Positions 47,842-57,646 are shown, counted from the stretch's first letter. The stretch: 64,000 bases of DNA from Enterococcus songbeiensis (GCF_005405265.1 NZ_BJDS01000003.1:184056-248055), one strand, 5' to 3'. Notes: generated from the letters alone by a model not told the origin. Numbers and translations are program-made.

Positions 47842-47884
47842 AAAAGACCCCTATTTCGTCATCTTCACGAAATAGGGGTCTTTT
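47842..47884. terminator. Bidirectional terminator between birA and dmkA
   Basis: AAAAGACCCCTATTTCGT and its exact complement surround seven nt, with A and T runs outside. Confidence 0.9.
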
Positions 47885-47887
47885 CAT

Positions 47888-48844
47888 TTAGCTCAACTGT
47901 TGCCAAAGAATCGTCAATAAAAGTCCGATGGCATACGCACTGTTGAACAGTACCATATTTTTCAAAGAATAAACAAAGCTGTGGGGATGGGGCAGCTCTT
48001 TTCGGTGTGCCCGTAGATGCTGACGCACTTTGGGAAAGGTTCCCAACGCAATCAGAACTGGCCATTCAAATACTCGCAAGAAAACGCCGACAATTAAAAC
48101 GGCGTAACAGCTCAACATCAGCAAAGAAAACAACTTAATACCGTGTTCCCGTCCGATATAGTAAACCAGCGTGTAGCGGTGGTTTTTGATGTCTGTTTCC
48201 AAATCCCGCAGATTGTTTGCCAACATGATATTGGCAATGGTAAAGATCAATGGCAGAGAAGCCCACACCAAAGCGGCAACTTGCCAAAAGTTCCCGGTCA
48301 AAGCAAACGTTCCCGCCTTTAGTTGCAGATCAAGATAAAAAACCTGCGGACTGACCGTATTGACGTAGACCACCATTGCAAAAATGCCCAATCCCATCGT
48401 TACACCACTGAAAACTTCCCCCAGCGGCATCCGCGATAAGGGAATCGGGCCAAAGGTGTAGAAGACGCCGATAAAGCAGCAGACAAAGCCCATGACCAGC
48501 AACAGCCAGCCGGTACGAATCGTTAAAATAATCCCAATCAGCAGCACGAAGACCAACATGCCTAAAATCATCCGCTGTACCAGTTTAGGCGCGACATTTT
48601 CCCGTCCAATCACATTTTGCTGGTACTTGTATTCTTCTGATTTGGCTTTTTCAAAATCCATATAATTATTGATGGCAGTGGTCGTCAAATCAAAAATCAG
48701 CATTCCGATAAAAAAGAGCAGTGTATTGAGAAAATGAAACCCATGAAAATAACTGATGGAGAACAATACCCCCATCAGAAAGGGAAATACGCTGGCGATT
48801 TTGGTTTTGATTTCAACGACCTCTAAAAATACTTTTAGCGACAT
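47888..48844 (-). CDS. dmkA: UbiA-family prenyltransferase (DmkA/MenA) of the EET locus
   Basis: The protein has 318 aa with about eight membrane segments. The two aspartate-rich motifs NNYMDFEKAKSEE and DLETDIKNHR bind the polyprenyl diphosphate. It would join 1,4-dihydroxy-2-naphthoate to a polyprenyl tail, giving demethylmenaquinone. Located 11 bp after fmnB, inside an EET gene set, it is more likely the specialised DmkA than a general MenA, but the sequence alone does not separate them. Confidence 0.85.
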   Translation of the reverse strand: MSLKVFLEVVEIKTKIASVFPFLMGVLFSISYFHGFHFLNTLLFFIGMLIFDLTTTAINNYMDFEKAKSEEYKYQQNVIGRENVAPKLVQRMILGMLVFVLLIGIILTIRTGWLLLVMGFVCCFIGVFYTFGPIPLSRMPLGEVFSGVTMGLGIFAMVVYVNTVSPQVFYLDLQLKAGTFALTGNFWQVAALVWASLPLIFTIANIMLANNLRDLETDIKNHRYTLVYYIGREHGIKLFSLLMLSCYAVLIVGVFLRVFEWPVLIALGTFPKVRQHLRAHRKELPHPHSFVYSLKNMVLFNSAYAIGLLLTILWQQLS

Positions 48845-48855
48845 TGGTTCGCCTC

Positions 48856-49929
48856 CTACTTCAAGTCACTACGGTTTCCCATGGTGTATCCCGAATCTTT
48901 GTCTAACACAAAATTATTCTGGATGCCTTTGGTCACGTATACCTGATCGTCTTTTGTAATGAACACGGCATTGGTTCCATCTTCCATTGCTTCGATGAAT
49001 TCCAATCCTTTTTTTACACCCATCGCAAAGACTGAGGTTGACAACCCGTCTCCGTCAATCGACTTGTCGGTAATGATGGAGACACCAGCAATATCATTGT
49101 CATAGGGATAACCGGTTTTGGAGTTGAAAATATGATGGTAGGTCTTGCCGTCTACTTCCAAATAGCGTTCATAAATACCGGAAGTCACGACCGTTTTATC
49201 TTTTTCTTTGATGCTGCCGACAATTGACCCTCGTGCTTGGTTCGGATCTTGGATACCGATATTCCAAGGAGTGTTGTCCCCACGTGGGCTATGGCCCATA
49301 ACAAACACATTTCCGCCTAAGTCCACGATAGCCGAAGTCACGCCATTTTTTTCCAACACTTTAACGACCTCATCGGTGATGTAGCCTTTGGCGATCGCAC
49401 CAACGTCCACAATCATGCCTTTTTCTTCCAAAAAGACCGTTTGTTTCTGATCATCAAATTGGATTTTTCGATAATCAATGTGTTTCAAGGCTTCATCGAT
49501 TTCTGATTGGGCTGGTTTGCGGGCATCATCAAAACCGATTCGCCACAATTGCGTAACAGCACCAATCGCCATGTTGAAGGCCTCGTCTGTTTCCTCCGTA
49601 TAATCGTAGGCTTCCTTTAATAGGTAATAAATATCTTTGGAAACTTTAACGGGTTTGATTCCGGCCTGAGCGTTCAACTCGTCAATCTCTGAGCCTTTTT
49701 GATTGATGGTAATCTTATCTCCTAATTCTTTGATTCGGGCAAAAGCGGGTTTCAGCGCCTCTTCTTTGCCTTCATCGTAAATTCGGATACGTGTATAAGT
49801 TCCTAGTAAAAATTTTTCCTGATAGTAAGGTTCTTCCAATAGTTTCGGTTCGTCTTTTTTGCCACAGGCACCTAAAACCACCAGCAGCATCAGCAAAACG
49901 GCTGCAAATAAACCAAGCTGTTTCTTCAT
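48856..49929 (-). CDS. fmnB: FAD:protein FMN transferase (FmnB/ApbE-like lipoprotein)
   Basis: The protein has 357 aa. A lipoprotein signal with LGAC (Cys22) places it on the outer face of the membrane. The ApbE fold motifs are IDVGAIAKGY, ITDKSIDGDGLSTS and HHIFN. It transfers FMN from FAD to a Thr/Ser of its target, here presumably PplA, whose gene lies 219 bp away. Shares an operon with dmkA. Confidence 0.92.
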   Translation of the reverse strand: MKKQLGLFAAVLLMLLVVLGACGKKDEPKLLEEPYYQEKFLLGTYTRIRIYDEGKEEALKPAFARIKELGDKITINQKGSEIDELNAQAGIKPVKVSKDIYYLLKEAYDYTEETDEAFNMAIGAVTQLWRIGFDDARKPAQSEIDEALKHIDYRKIQFDDQKQTVFLEEKGMIVDVGAIAKGYITDEVVKVLEKNGVTSAIVDLGGNVFVMGHSPRGDNTPWNIGIQDPNQARGSIVGSIKEKDKTVVTSGIYERYLEVDGKTYHHIFNSKTGYPYDNDIAGVSIITDKSIDGDGLSTSVFAMGVKKGLEFIEAMEDGTNAVFITKDDQVYVTKGIQNNFVLDKDSGYTMGNRSDLK

Positions 49930-50100
49930 GTCTTTCCCCTTTTCGACTCTGTGTTTTTAACTTCCTTATGATAGCTTCTTTTTAGGAAATTGAAAAGTCT
50001 CTCGCCAAAATATTCCCTCATTCTGTGAAAAAATCCTCATAGCTGCGAAAGCTTTCCATTCAAAATGAGAAAAATACTGACTGTTTCCTAAGAAACAGCA

Positions 50101-50133
50101 AAAAAAAGAGCCCAATCACAAGGACCGGGACTC
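50101..50133 (-). terminator. pplA terminator
   Basis: On the minus strand GAGTCCC and GGGCTC form a short stem and seven T follow. Confidence 0.7.
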
Positions 50134-50148
50134 GTTTCAAGCAACGGT

Positions 50149-51096
50149 TTATTCCGTTACAAAATTGTCTACTTCGATAACTGCTGTGTCGCCTTTTTCA
50201 GCTGCGTTCAACAATTGTTGTGCGTAGATAACGAAAGAATGGAAGCTGTGGGTTGCCCCAGTTACTACATCCATGTTTGCTGGTGATGCTTCTTCTTCGT
50301 TCATTGCTGCTACAAAGTCTTTGTTGAATTGTTCGATATATTCTTTTGGTCCGATGCCGCTTTTATCTTTCATGTTTGCTTCGTATTCTGCGTCATCTTT
50401 TTTAGATTTGCCGTCTGCATTCACATTGTCGTAATTTGATTCAGTTACTTTACCACCGGCAACAGTAATGGCAAATTCTACATGGTAACCATTTTTGTCA
50501 TTCTTTTCTTTCAATGTGTACGTACCGTCTTTCAAATCGGCACCGTTATCGATTTCGATCACATCGGTTTTACCAGCTTGTGCAGCTTGGATCAATTGTT
50601 GCGCATAGTTTTGGAAAGAATCAAAAGAATGTGTTGCGCCTGAAACAACTTCCATTGAAGATGGGCTTTGAGCTGCAACTAATTCTTCGTTGAATTTAGG
50701 AATAAATTCTTCTGGAGCAATCCCAGCTTTTTCTTTCATGGATTTATTGTATTCGGCATCCTCTGTCTTTGATTTGCCGTCAGCATTTACGTTATCGTAG
50801 TTTGATTCAGTAATTTTGCCGTCTGCTACAGTAATAGAAAATTCTACGTGGTAGCCGTTTTTGTCATTTTTTTCTTTCAGAGTATAAGTACCATCTTGCA
50901 TTGCTTCTCCGGCAATTACTTTTGGTGCTTCGGATTCAGCAGTTGCAGATGATGCTTCAGTCGTTGAGCTTGCTGCTTGTGATGTCGTTGATGATGCGGA
51001 AGAATCATCACTTGCGTTGTCTGCACCGCATGCCCCCAATAATAGTGCAGAAAATGCTAATACTGTAACCCCTGCCATAAACTTTCTTGACTTCAT
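50149..51096 (-). CDS. pplA: FMN-binding lipoprotein PplA with two flavinylation sites
   Basis: The protein has 315 aa. The lipoprotein signal ends in LLGAC (Cys23), followed by a Ser/Thr/Ala-rich linker to about 60. Two similar FMN-binding domains follow (about 68-173 and 190-297), each with the flavinylation motif: VVSGATHSF (Thr155) and VVTGATHSF (Thr282). FMN is linked to the Thr by FmnB. As in Listeria it would carry electrons from the membrane quinol side to extracellular acceptors. The N-terminal part may also release a pheromone-like peptide. Confidence 0.93.
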   Translation of the reverse strand: MKSRKFMAGVTVLAFSALLLGACGADNASDDSSASSTTSQAASSTTEASSATAESEAPKVIAGEAMQDGTYTLKEKNDKNGYHVEFSITVADGKITESNYDNVNADGKSKTEDAEYNKSMKEKAGIAPEEFIPKFNEELVAAQSPSSMEVVSGATHSFDSFQNYAQQLIQAAQAGKTDVIEIDNGADLKDGTYTLKEKNDKNGYHVEFAITVAGGKVTESNYDNVNADGKSKKDDAEYEANMKDKSGIGPKEYIEQFNKDFVAAMNEEEASPANMDVVTGATHSFHSFVIYAQQLLNAAEKGDTAVIEVDNFVTE

Positions 51097-51266
51097 TTTT
51101 TGTTCCCCTTTTCCTTTATACTTTTTTTCACAAATTCCTGTGTTGTGCTACACCTTTTATTTTAAATTATAAAAATAATAAGTCAACCGTTTTCTTTATA
51201 GGAAAAATGGTCTAGTTGATGTTCAGCAGAAATGCTTGAAAATACTGGCCTTTTTTCTGAAATGAG

Positions 51267-51296
51267 TTAGACAAATGGGAAAAATGTCTATATAAT
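51267..51296 (+). promoter_or_regulatory. ndh2 promoter
   Basis: TTAGAC (51267-51272), 18 nt, TATAAT (51291-51296). The ndh2 ATG is 57 nt further, with AAGGAGCGG. Confidence 0.6.
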
Positions 51297-51353
51297 GTAA
51301 TAGATTGTGTAATAATTATCAAATCTTATTTATTTTTAAGGAGCGGATTACCA

Positions 51354-53381
51354 ATGGCAAAGAAAAATATTGTCGTTGTCGGTGCTGGTTATGCTGGGGT
51401 TTCAGCTACCAAATTTATGGCGAAAAAGCTGAAAAAAGACAATGATGTCGAAATTACTTTAATTGATCGGCATTCTTATCATACGATGATGACAGAGCTT
51501 CACGAAGTTGCAGGAGGACGTGTTGAACCAACTGCGATCCAATATGATTTGCAACATCTCTTCTCACGGAAGAAAAACGTGAAGCTGGTTACAGACACTG
51601 TAACGGGAATCGACAAGGAACAAAAAGTTGTTCAAACAAAAACAGGCGCTTATCCATTTGATTATTTAGTAATTGGTATGGGTGGCGAACCAAACGATTT
51701 CGGAACACCTGGGGTAAAAGAGCATGGTTTCACATTGTGGTCTTTTGAAGATTCGATTCGGATTCGTGAACACATCGAAACAACCGTTGCCAAAGCCGCA
51801 TTGGAACCTGATGCAGCCAAACGCAAAGCGATGCTGACCTTTGTTGTCTGCGGTTCTGGTTTTACCGGAATCGAAATGATCGGCGAACTAGTTGATTGGA
51901 AAGACCGCTTAGCAGCAGACTACAAATTAGATCCAAGCGAATTCACGTTGAAAGTCGTGGAAGCAATGCCGACGATCTTAAATATGCTGAACCGTAACGA
52001 TGCGGCAAAAGCAGAACGCTTTATGAAGAAAAAAAATGTCGAATTGGTACTTAACTCACCAATCGTGGAAGTTGACCACGACCATATCAAGTTAAAAGAC
52101 GGGTCCACGATCCCAACCTACACCTTGATTTGGACCGCCGGCGTCAAAGGAACCACCGACGCAGCCGATTTTGGTTTGGAAGCTGCCCGCGGTAACCGCC
52201 TGGTAGCCAACGAATACATGCAGGCAAAAGGCTATGAAGACAAAAATATCTACATCATCGGTGACCTGGTTTATTATGAAGAACACCCAAATACACCAAC
52301 ACCACAAATCGTACAAGCGGCAGAACAAACTGGACACTGCGCCGCAGCCAATGTTGTTTCGCAAGTAAAAGGCGACAATGAAAAACATAAATTCAAGAGT
52401 AATTATCAAGGCTTTATGGTTTCTGTTGGATCAAAATGGGGCGTTGCCGAATTATTCGGTAAAATTCATTTGAGCGGTTTTATGGCGATCATCATGAAAC
52501 ACATCGTCAATTTGAAATATTTCTTTGACATTCGTTCCGGTTACTATATGTTCCAATACTTGATGCACGAATTTTTCCACATCAAAGACGACCGCAATGT
52601 GGCACGGGGACATTCTTCTCGCTACGGCAATGTTCTTTGGAGTGTACCTTTACGAATTTTCTACGGATTAGTTTGGTTCATTGAAGCCTTCAAAAAAATC
52701 GTCGGTAACGGCGAAGTTTTGAAACCTAGCACTTGGTTTGGTGAAGGTTCATGGTTCACCGGCAACAGTGTGTTCCCTTGGACGTGGGAATATGCCAAAG
52801 AAGCTGCCGCAACCACTGCTTCCAGTGCTGATGCAGTCGGTGGTGCTTCCGCTACCGGTTCTAGTACCGTTGCTTCTACTGTCGCTGATGCGGTCGGTGG
52901 TGCTTCTGCTACTGTTTCAAGTTCAGCTGACGCTGCTTCTGGCGCAGCAGCAAGTGGCGGTGAAGCCGCAGCCCATGCTGCCCACTTTGGTTTGAGCTAT
53001 GCCTATGGAGAAGATCCAATGGTCGTGATTGAAAAATCACCAGGCTGGTTCACAAAAATCATGCAATTCATCATGCCGAACAATGATGTGGCAATGTTCT
53101 TCCAAAAATTCATGGTCTTCTTTGAAATTGCATTAGCATTAGCATTGATGGCTGGTTTATTCACTTGGTTGTCCAGTGCAACAACAATCATTTTAGTGGC
53201 TACCTTCTGTATGTCAGGGATGTTCTATTGGATTAATATCTGGTTTATCCCAGTAGCCTTTGCCTTGATGAACGGTTCAGGCCGTGCAGTCGGTTTAGAC
53301 CGTTGGGTAATTCCATGGTTGCAACGTACATTAGGCAAGTGGTGGTACGGAACGCCGCGATCCTTATACGGAGAAAAATAA
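51354..53381 (+). CDS. ndh2: Type II NADH dehydrogenase of the EET locus (Ndh2)
   Basis: The protein has 675 aa. Residues 1-440 form an NDH-2: FAD site VVVGAGYAGVSATKFM at the start, NAD site VVCGSGFTGIEMIGEL near 164, and IYIIGDLVYYEE. A Gly/Ala/Ser-rich linker (about 480-545) contains ADAVGGASAT twice. The C-terminal 120 residues have two or three membrane helices, an extension known from EET Ndh2/Ndh3 but absent from ordinary NDH-2. It would pass NADH electrons to demethylmenaquinone for extracellular transfer. Confidence 0.93.
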   Translation: MAKKNIVVVGAGYAGVSATKFMAKKLKKDNDVEITLIDRHSYHTMMTELHEVAGGRVEPTAIQYDLQHLFSRKKNVKLVTDTVTGIDKEQKVVQTKTGAYPFDYLVIGMGGEPNDFGTPGVKEHGFTLWSFEDSIRIREHIETTVAKAALEPDAAKRKAMLTFVVCGSGFTGIEMIGELVDWKDRLAADYKLDPSEFTLKVVEAMPTILNMLNRNDAAKAERFMKKKNVELVLNSPIVEVDHDHIKLKDGSTIPTYTLIWTAGVKGTTDAADFGLEAARGNRLVANEYMQAKGYEDKNIYIIGDLVYYEEHPNTPTPQIVQAAEQTGHCAAANVVSQVKGDNEKHKFKSNYQGFMVSVGSKWGVAELFGKIHLSGFMAIIMKHIVNLKYFFDIRSGYYMFQYLMHEFFHIKDDRNVARGHSSRYGNVLWSVPLRIFYGLVWFIEAFKKIVGNGEVLKPSTWFGEGSWFTGNSVFPWTWEYAKEAAATTASSADAVGGASATGSSTVASTVADAVGGASATVSSSADAASGAAASGGEAAAHAAHFGLSYAYGEDPMVVIEKSPGWFTKIMQFIMPNNDVAMFFQKFMVFFEIALALALMAGLFTWLSSATTIILVATFCMSGMFYWINIWFIPVAFALMNGSGRAVGLDRWVIPWLQRTLGKWWYGTPRSLYGEK

Positions 53382-53393
53382 AACCAATAACGT

Positions 53394-53424
53394 GTCCTAG
53401 GTTGAAGAACCTAGGACTTTCTTT
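53394..53424 (+). terminator. Hairpin after ndh2
   Basis: GTCCTAGGTT, GAAG loop, AACCTAGGAC, then TTTCTTTT. It separates ndh2 from eetA, so the latter probably has its own promoter (TATGCTAAAAT at about 53429). Confidence 0.85.
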
Positions 53425-53470
53425 TGACCTATGCTAAAATAAGAAGGTCAATGTAGAAAGGAGCGGCCTT

Positions 53471-53878
53471 GTGAAAGCAAAAGAATTTATTCAAAACAGC
53501 CGTTTGAAACCTTGGGATATCATTATCATCCTCCTTTTGATCATCGCCTCATTTACACCCCTTCTGATTTTTGGTAATCAACGACAGCCCAGTGCAACGA
53601 CTGAAGCCGTGCTACGGATCGACGGGGTAGAAAAGAAAACATTTCGCCTTACAGAAGGAAAAAATTATACGTATCGCTATGAAGATGCCGATGGAGATTA
53701 CAATCTGATCGAAGTCAAAGGCAAACAGATTCGAATCAAAGATGCCAATTGCGGCGATCAAATCTGTGTTCGCCGAGGCTGGGCATCAGAAAACGGGGAA
53801 ACCATCGTTTGTCTCCCTCATAAATTAGTGATTGAAATCAAAACTGCAGGAGGTGACGCTGACGATCTGATCTATTGA
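53471..53878 (+). CDS. eetA: EetA (NusG domain II-like membrane protein)
   Basis: The protein has 135 aa. One N-terminal membrane helix (IIIILLLIIASFTPLLIF) is followed by an extracytoplasmic NusG-domain-II fold with three cysteines (NCGDQICVRRG, TIVCLPHKL). Proteins of this type stand next to eetB in EET loci and are needed for electron export in Listeria and Enterococcus. The start is GTG, preceded by AAAGGAG. Confidence 0.9.
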   Translation: MKAKEFIQNSRLKPWDIIIILLLIIASFTPLLIFGNQRQPSATTEAVLRIDGVEKKTFRLTEGKNYTYRYEDADGDYNLIEVKGKQIRIKDANCGDQICVRRGWASENGETIVCLPHKLVIEIKTAGGDADDLIY

Positions 53879-54444
53879 GCAAATCGTCACCAAGTATGAG
53901 TCGTTTGCAAAAACTTATTTTTATCTCCTTGCTGGTTGCACAAGGAGTAGTCATCGGTCTGGTGGAAAACATGATTCCATACCCCTTCGCCTTTGCGCCG
54001 GGAGCAAAACTGGGACTGGCAAATCTAATCACCATCATCGCCCTATTTACCCTACCGAAAAAAGACAGCTTTTTGCTGGTCTGGCTGCGGTTGATTTTGA
54101 CAACCCTGTTAGGCGGCACGATTTCAACCTTTCTTTATAGTATGAGTGGTGCTTTGCTGAGTTATTTTGGCATGCTTTTGGTTAAGGCTTTAGGACCCAA
54201 ACGTGTCAGCATTATCGGCATCAGTGCCACTGGCGGTTTTATGCACAACGTAGGACAACTAGTGACCGCTTCTTGGATTGCGCAATCCTGGAGCGTGCTG
54301 CTTTATCTGCCGATCCTGTCTTTTTTCGGGATTTTATCCGGAATCGCCATCGGGATCGCCGCCAACTTTTTACTGCATCGTGTGCAAACCCTGCGCAAAT
54401 TTCAAACAGAACGTGAACGTGAAACCAAGCAATATTGGCAGTAG
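53875..54444 (+). CDS. eetB: EetB (Gx transporter family membrane protein)
   Basis: The protein has 189 aa with five or six membrane segments and the motif FAPGAKLGLANLI of the heptaprenyl-diphosphate-synthase component I/Gx transporter group. It starts at TTG overlapping the eetA stop (TTGA); the ATG at 53896 is an alternative. It works with EetA in the membrane step of EET. The next gene is a polyprenyl synthase, as in Listeria. Confidence 0.88.
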   Translation: MSKSSPSMSRLQKLIFISLLVAQGVVIGLVENMIPYPFAFAPGAKLGLANLITIIALFTLPKKDSFLLVWLRLILTTLLGGTISTFLYSMSGALLSYFGMLLVKALGPKRVSIIGISATGGFMHNVGQLVTASWIAQSWSVLLYLPILSFFGILSGIAIGIAANFLLHRVQTLRKFQTERERETKQYWQ

Positions 54445-54463
54445 CTTTTGAAAAGGAGTCACC

Positions 54464-55450
54464 ATGAAACTTCATCCCATTTGGAACGATTACCCAACTT
54501 TACGAAACGAATTGACCGACACGCTGCAATTGATGGAAACTGCGGTCAAATTAAAAAATAAACCCGTGGAACAAGCGATTTTAGCCATGATCCACTCTGG
54601 TGGCAAATTGTTGCGACCGGCGTATCAACTGCTTTTTGCCCAATTTGGTCCTGAACAGGATCGAAAAAAAGCCATCGCATTAGCAGCATCAATCGAGATG
54701 CTCCACAACGCCACCTTGATCCATGATGATATCGTCGATCAAGCAGACCTTCGCCGCAACCTGCCAACGATTGCAGCTAGCTTCGGTAACGATGTGGCAG
54801 TCTATGCCGGCGACTATCTCTTCGTCTGCTGTTTTAAATTAATGGCTGATTATGCCGGCTCTATGCGCAGTCTGCAAATTAATTCCCGCAGTATGGATAA
54901 AATTTTAACTGGCGAATTAGGACAAATGGACGATCGCTATTCTTTGGATATGACCATTGACCAGTACATTGAAAATATTTCCGGTAAAACAGCTGAATTG
55001 TTCGCATTAAGCTGTTCAGTTGGTGCCTTTGAAAGCGGCACAAGTGAAAAATTTGCTAAAAGCGCAGCAGCTATTGGTCTGAATATCGGTTTAGCTTTTC
55101 AAATCATCGATGATATTTTGGATTATAGCCAACCGGAAGCCCAAATCGGCAAACCCGTTCTTGAAGATGTTCGGCAAGGGGTTTACTCCCTGCCGCTGCT
55201 CTATGCATTGCAAAAAGGACGGCAACAACTCACCCCTTTGCTGGAAAAACGCTCCGACATGACCGACGAGGATACTCAAGAGGTCTATCGCTACGTACAA
55301 CACTTCCAAGGCGTAACCAAAGCCCAGCAATTAGCTGAAAAATATACCAACAAAGCCCTAAAAAGCATTCGTCAATTACCGGATACGCCACAAAAAACCA
55401 AAGAAACTCTTGAAGAAATCACCAAGATTATCTTGAAACGAACCAATTAA
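54464..55450 (+). CDS. dmkB: Polyprenyl diphosphate synthase (DmkB)
   Basis: The protein has 328 aa. The two aspartate-rich motifs LIHDDIVDQADLRR and FQIIDDILDYS bind Mg-diphosphates. It makes the polyprenyl tail that DmkA joins to the naphthoate ring. AGGAG precedes the ATG, and it lies 19 bp after eetB in the same operon. Confidence 0.92.
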   Translation: MKLHPIWNDYPTLRNELTDTLQLMETAVKLKNKPVEQAILAMIHSGGKLLRPAYQLLFAQFGPEQDRKKAIALAASIEMLHNATLIHDDIVDQADLRRNLPTIAASFGNDVAVYAGDYLFVCCFKLMADYAGSMRSLQINSRSMDKILTGELGQMDDRYSLDMTIDQYIENISGKTAELFALSCSVGAFESGTSEKFAKSAAAIGLNIGLAFQIIDDILDYSQPEAQIGKPVLEDVRQGVYSLPLLYALQKGRQQLTPLLEKRSDMTDEDTQEVYRYVQHFQGVTKAQQLAEKYTNKALKSIRQLPDTPQKTKETLEEITKIILKRTN

Positions 55451-55454
55451 ATTC

Positions 55455-55509
55455 AAAAAGCAACCAACCGGGAGAATCTGATGGATTTTTCCGGCGGATT
55501 GCTTTTTTT
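55455..55509 (+). terminator. Terminator after dmkB
   Basis: AAAAGCAACC...CCGG pairs imperfectly with CCGG..GGATTGCTTTT; a T run follows. Confidence 0.75.
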
Positions 55510-55613
55510 ACTGGTGCAACTTACTGTCTACGTTGATTATAGTTAAGCGAATAGGCACTATTACAATGAATTTGCTCTTGATTAGTAAACGTCAAAAAGG
55601 TTAGGAGAAAAGA

Positions 55614-56135
55614 ATGAAAATCGAAACCACAAGAGTATTATTACGAGAAATGAATCAAGATGACTATCTGTATCTTTCTAAAATACTACAGGATAAAGCT
55701 GTGATGTATGCCTATGAAGGACCTTTTTCAGACGAAGAAGTGCAACAGTGGCTGGATAATCAGAAGGCACGGTACCACCACAATGGATTTGGACTATGGG
55801 CACTGGTTTTAAAAGATACCAATGAAATGATTGGGCAATGTGGCCTCACCCTGCAAGAATATAAAGATCGACAGGTTCTTGAGATCGGGTACTTATTGAA
55901 AAAAGAATTCTGGGGTAACGGCTATGCAACAGAAGCAGCAAAAGCCTGCAAAGAGTACGCTTTTCAAACGTTAAAAGCCAATGAAGTATTTTCGATAATC
56001 AGAGATACCAATTTCGCTTCCCAACAAGTAGCGATTAGAAATGGCATGAAGGTGAAGGACACGTTTGTAAAACATTATCGCGGAGTGACTATGCCCCATT
56101 TAGTCTTTTCAGTATCTTCGATGGAGGATAAGTAA
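55614..56135 (+). CDS. GNAT-family N-acetyltransferase (RimJ/RimL-like)
   Basis: The protein has 173 aa. The fold is indicated by TTRVLLREMNQDDY at the start, GYLLKKEFWGNGYATEAAKA (acetyl-CoA loop) and SIIRDTNFASQQVAIRNGMK. The substrate may be a ribosomal-protein N-terminus or a small molecule; it cannot be told from sequence. It has its own GGAG site and is followed by a bidirectional terminator. Confidence 0.88.
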   Translation: MKIETTRVLLREMNQDDYLYLSKILQDKAVMYAYEGPFSDEEVQQWLDNQKARYHHNGFGLWALVLKDTNEMIGQCGLTLQEYKDRQVLEIGYLLKKEFWGNGYATEAAKACKEYAFQTLKANEVFSIIRDTNFASQQVAIRNGMKVKDTFVKHYRGVTMPHLVFSVSSMEDK

Positions 56136-56157
56136 AAATAAGCGTTCACTAAATATA

Positions 56158-56206
56158 AAAAAAGCCAAAGATTGTCTGTCAAAAAGGGACAGTCTTTGGC
56201 TTTTTT
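56158..56206. terminator. Bidirectional terminator between GNAT and gor
   Basis: AAAAAAAGCCAAAGA pairs with TCTTTGGCTTTTTT, with TGTC/GACA inside. Confidence 0.88.
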
Positions 56207-56245
56207 ATATGGTGCCGTTTTTTCATAAAAATTTCTCAAACTAAT

Positions 56246-57589
56246 TTATCGCATCGTCACGAATTCTTCTGCACCGGTCGGATGGATGGCGACGGTATTA
56301 TCGAAATCCGCTTTGGTGGCACCCATTTTGATAGCAACTGCAAAGCCCTGCAGCATTTCATCCACCCCGATCCCGATTCCATGCAACCCAATGATTTTTT
56401 CTTCTTTTCCTAAACAGACCAGTTTCAGTTCACATTTTTGTCGGTAGTCATTTAGTGCAAAATACATCGGTGTAAAACGAGAACGATATACCTTGATTTG
56501 TTCTTCCCCATATTCGGCGATCGCTTTTGCCTCTGAAAGTCCGATTGTAGCAATCGGCGGATGGGTAAAGATCACCGTAGGAATCAGATTATAATCCAAA
56601 TAAAGATCCTTGCCATTGAATAAACGTTCCGATAAGCGGCGTCCGGCAGCGATGGCAACTGGTGTCAAATCAATTTTGCCAATAACATCCCCAACAGCAT
56701 AGACTCCTTCAGCCGTCGTATTTTGGTAGCGATCCACCTGAACAAAACCACGTTCATCTACTTGCACCGTTGTATTTCCCAAACCAATCTGCTGGGTATT
56801 CGGCAAGCGTCCCCCGGCAAATAAGACATAATCTGCTGTCAGCGAAGAGCCGTTTTCAAAATGGACGGTATACTCGTTCCCCTGTTTTTCAATCCGAGAG
56901 GCGACGTATTGAGGATACACTTCAATCCCGGCTTCTTTATACATCTCCACCAAATTATCACTCAGCATGTCATCAAAGGCCCGCAATGGTCGTTCATTTC
57001 GATAGGCCCAAGCGACCTCTACACCGAATTGTCGCACCATGCCGGCAAATTCCACGGCAATGTACCCAGCCCCTAACACGATCATTCTTTTTGGTTTTTC
57101 CGTCAATTGAAAAAAATCGTTGGAGCTTTTGACATACTCACCACCAGGAATTCTCAATTCTCCAGGATGTCCGCCAGTTGCGATCAAAATATGGGGAGCG
57201 GTGAATTGTTCTTCTCCAACTGCAATCGTATGATTATCGATAAACTTGCCGTATCCCCGAATCACCTCTACCTGATTGCTGTCCAGTCCTCTTTGGTAGG
57301 CTTTGTGCAGGAAGGCAATATATTTTTCCCGCCGAGCCACTAATTCAGCAAAATCAAAGTTGGTGATTGTTGCATCAATACCATAGCTTCCAGCATCTCG
57401 TTGAATCATCTCGATCATTTCACTGGCTTGCCACATCACTTTTTTGGGAACACACCCTACATTGACACAGGTTCCTCCCAACTGATTACCTTCAATCAAT
57501 AAAACTTTTTTGCCATACATCCCGGCACGATTAGCCGAAGCGATCCCGCCGCTGCCGCCGCCAACAACGATATAATCATAGTGCTTCAT
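56246..57589 (-). CDS. gor: Glutathione-disulfide reductase
   Basis: The protein has 447 aa. The FAD site [16 protein letters not shown] is followed by the redox-active disulfide [21 protein letters not shown] site [13 protein letters not shown] and C-terminal [12 protein letters not shown] (His-Glu pair) complete the enzyme. It keeps glutathione or a similar thiol reduced. The ATG at 57589 has GGAGG 8 nt upstream; the ATG at 57604 belongs to that site. Confidence 0.95.
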   Translation of the reverse strand: MKHYDYIVVGGGSGGIASANRAGMYGKKVLLIEGNQLGGTCVNVGCVPKKVMWQASEMIEMIQRDAGSYGIDATITNFDFAELVARREKYIAFLHKAYQRGLDSNQVEVIRGYGKFIDNHTIAVGEEQFTAPHILIATGGHPGELRIPGGEYVKSSNDFFQLTEKPKRMIVLGAGYIAVEFAGMVRQFGVEVAWAYRNERPLRAFDDMLSDNLVEMYKEAGIEVYPQYVASRIEKQGNEYTVHFENGSSLTADYVLFAGGRLPNTQQIGLGNTTVQVDERGFVQVDRYQNTTAEGVYAVGDVIGKIDLTPVAIAAGRRLSERLFNGKDLYLDYNLIPTVIFTHPPIATIGLSEAKAIAEYGEEQIKVYRSRFTPMYFALNDYRQKCELKLVCLGKEEKIIGLHGIGIGVDEMLQGFAVAIKMGATKADFDNTVAIHPTGAEEFVTMR

Positions 57590-57610
57590 CTGTTTTTCCT
57601 CCATTTAATG

Positions 57611-57641
57611 AAAGAGGGCACCACTCCGGGTCACCCTCTTT
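57611..57641 (-). terminator. Terminator after the U32 genes
   Basis: AAAGAGGG and CCCTCTTT form the stem. It also lies in the leader of gor. Confidence 0.75.
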
Positions 57642-57646
57642 TGGTT

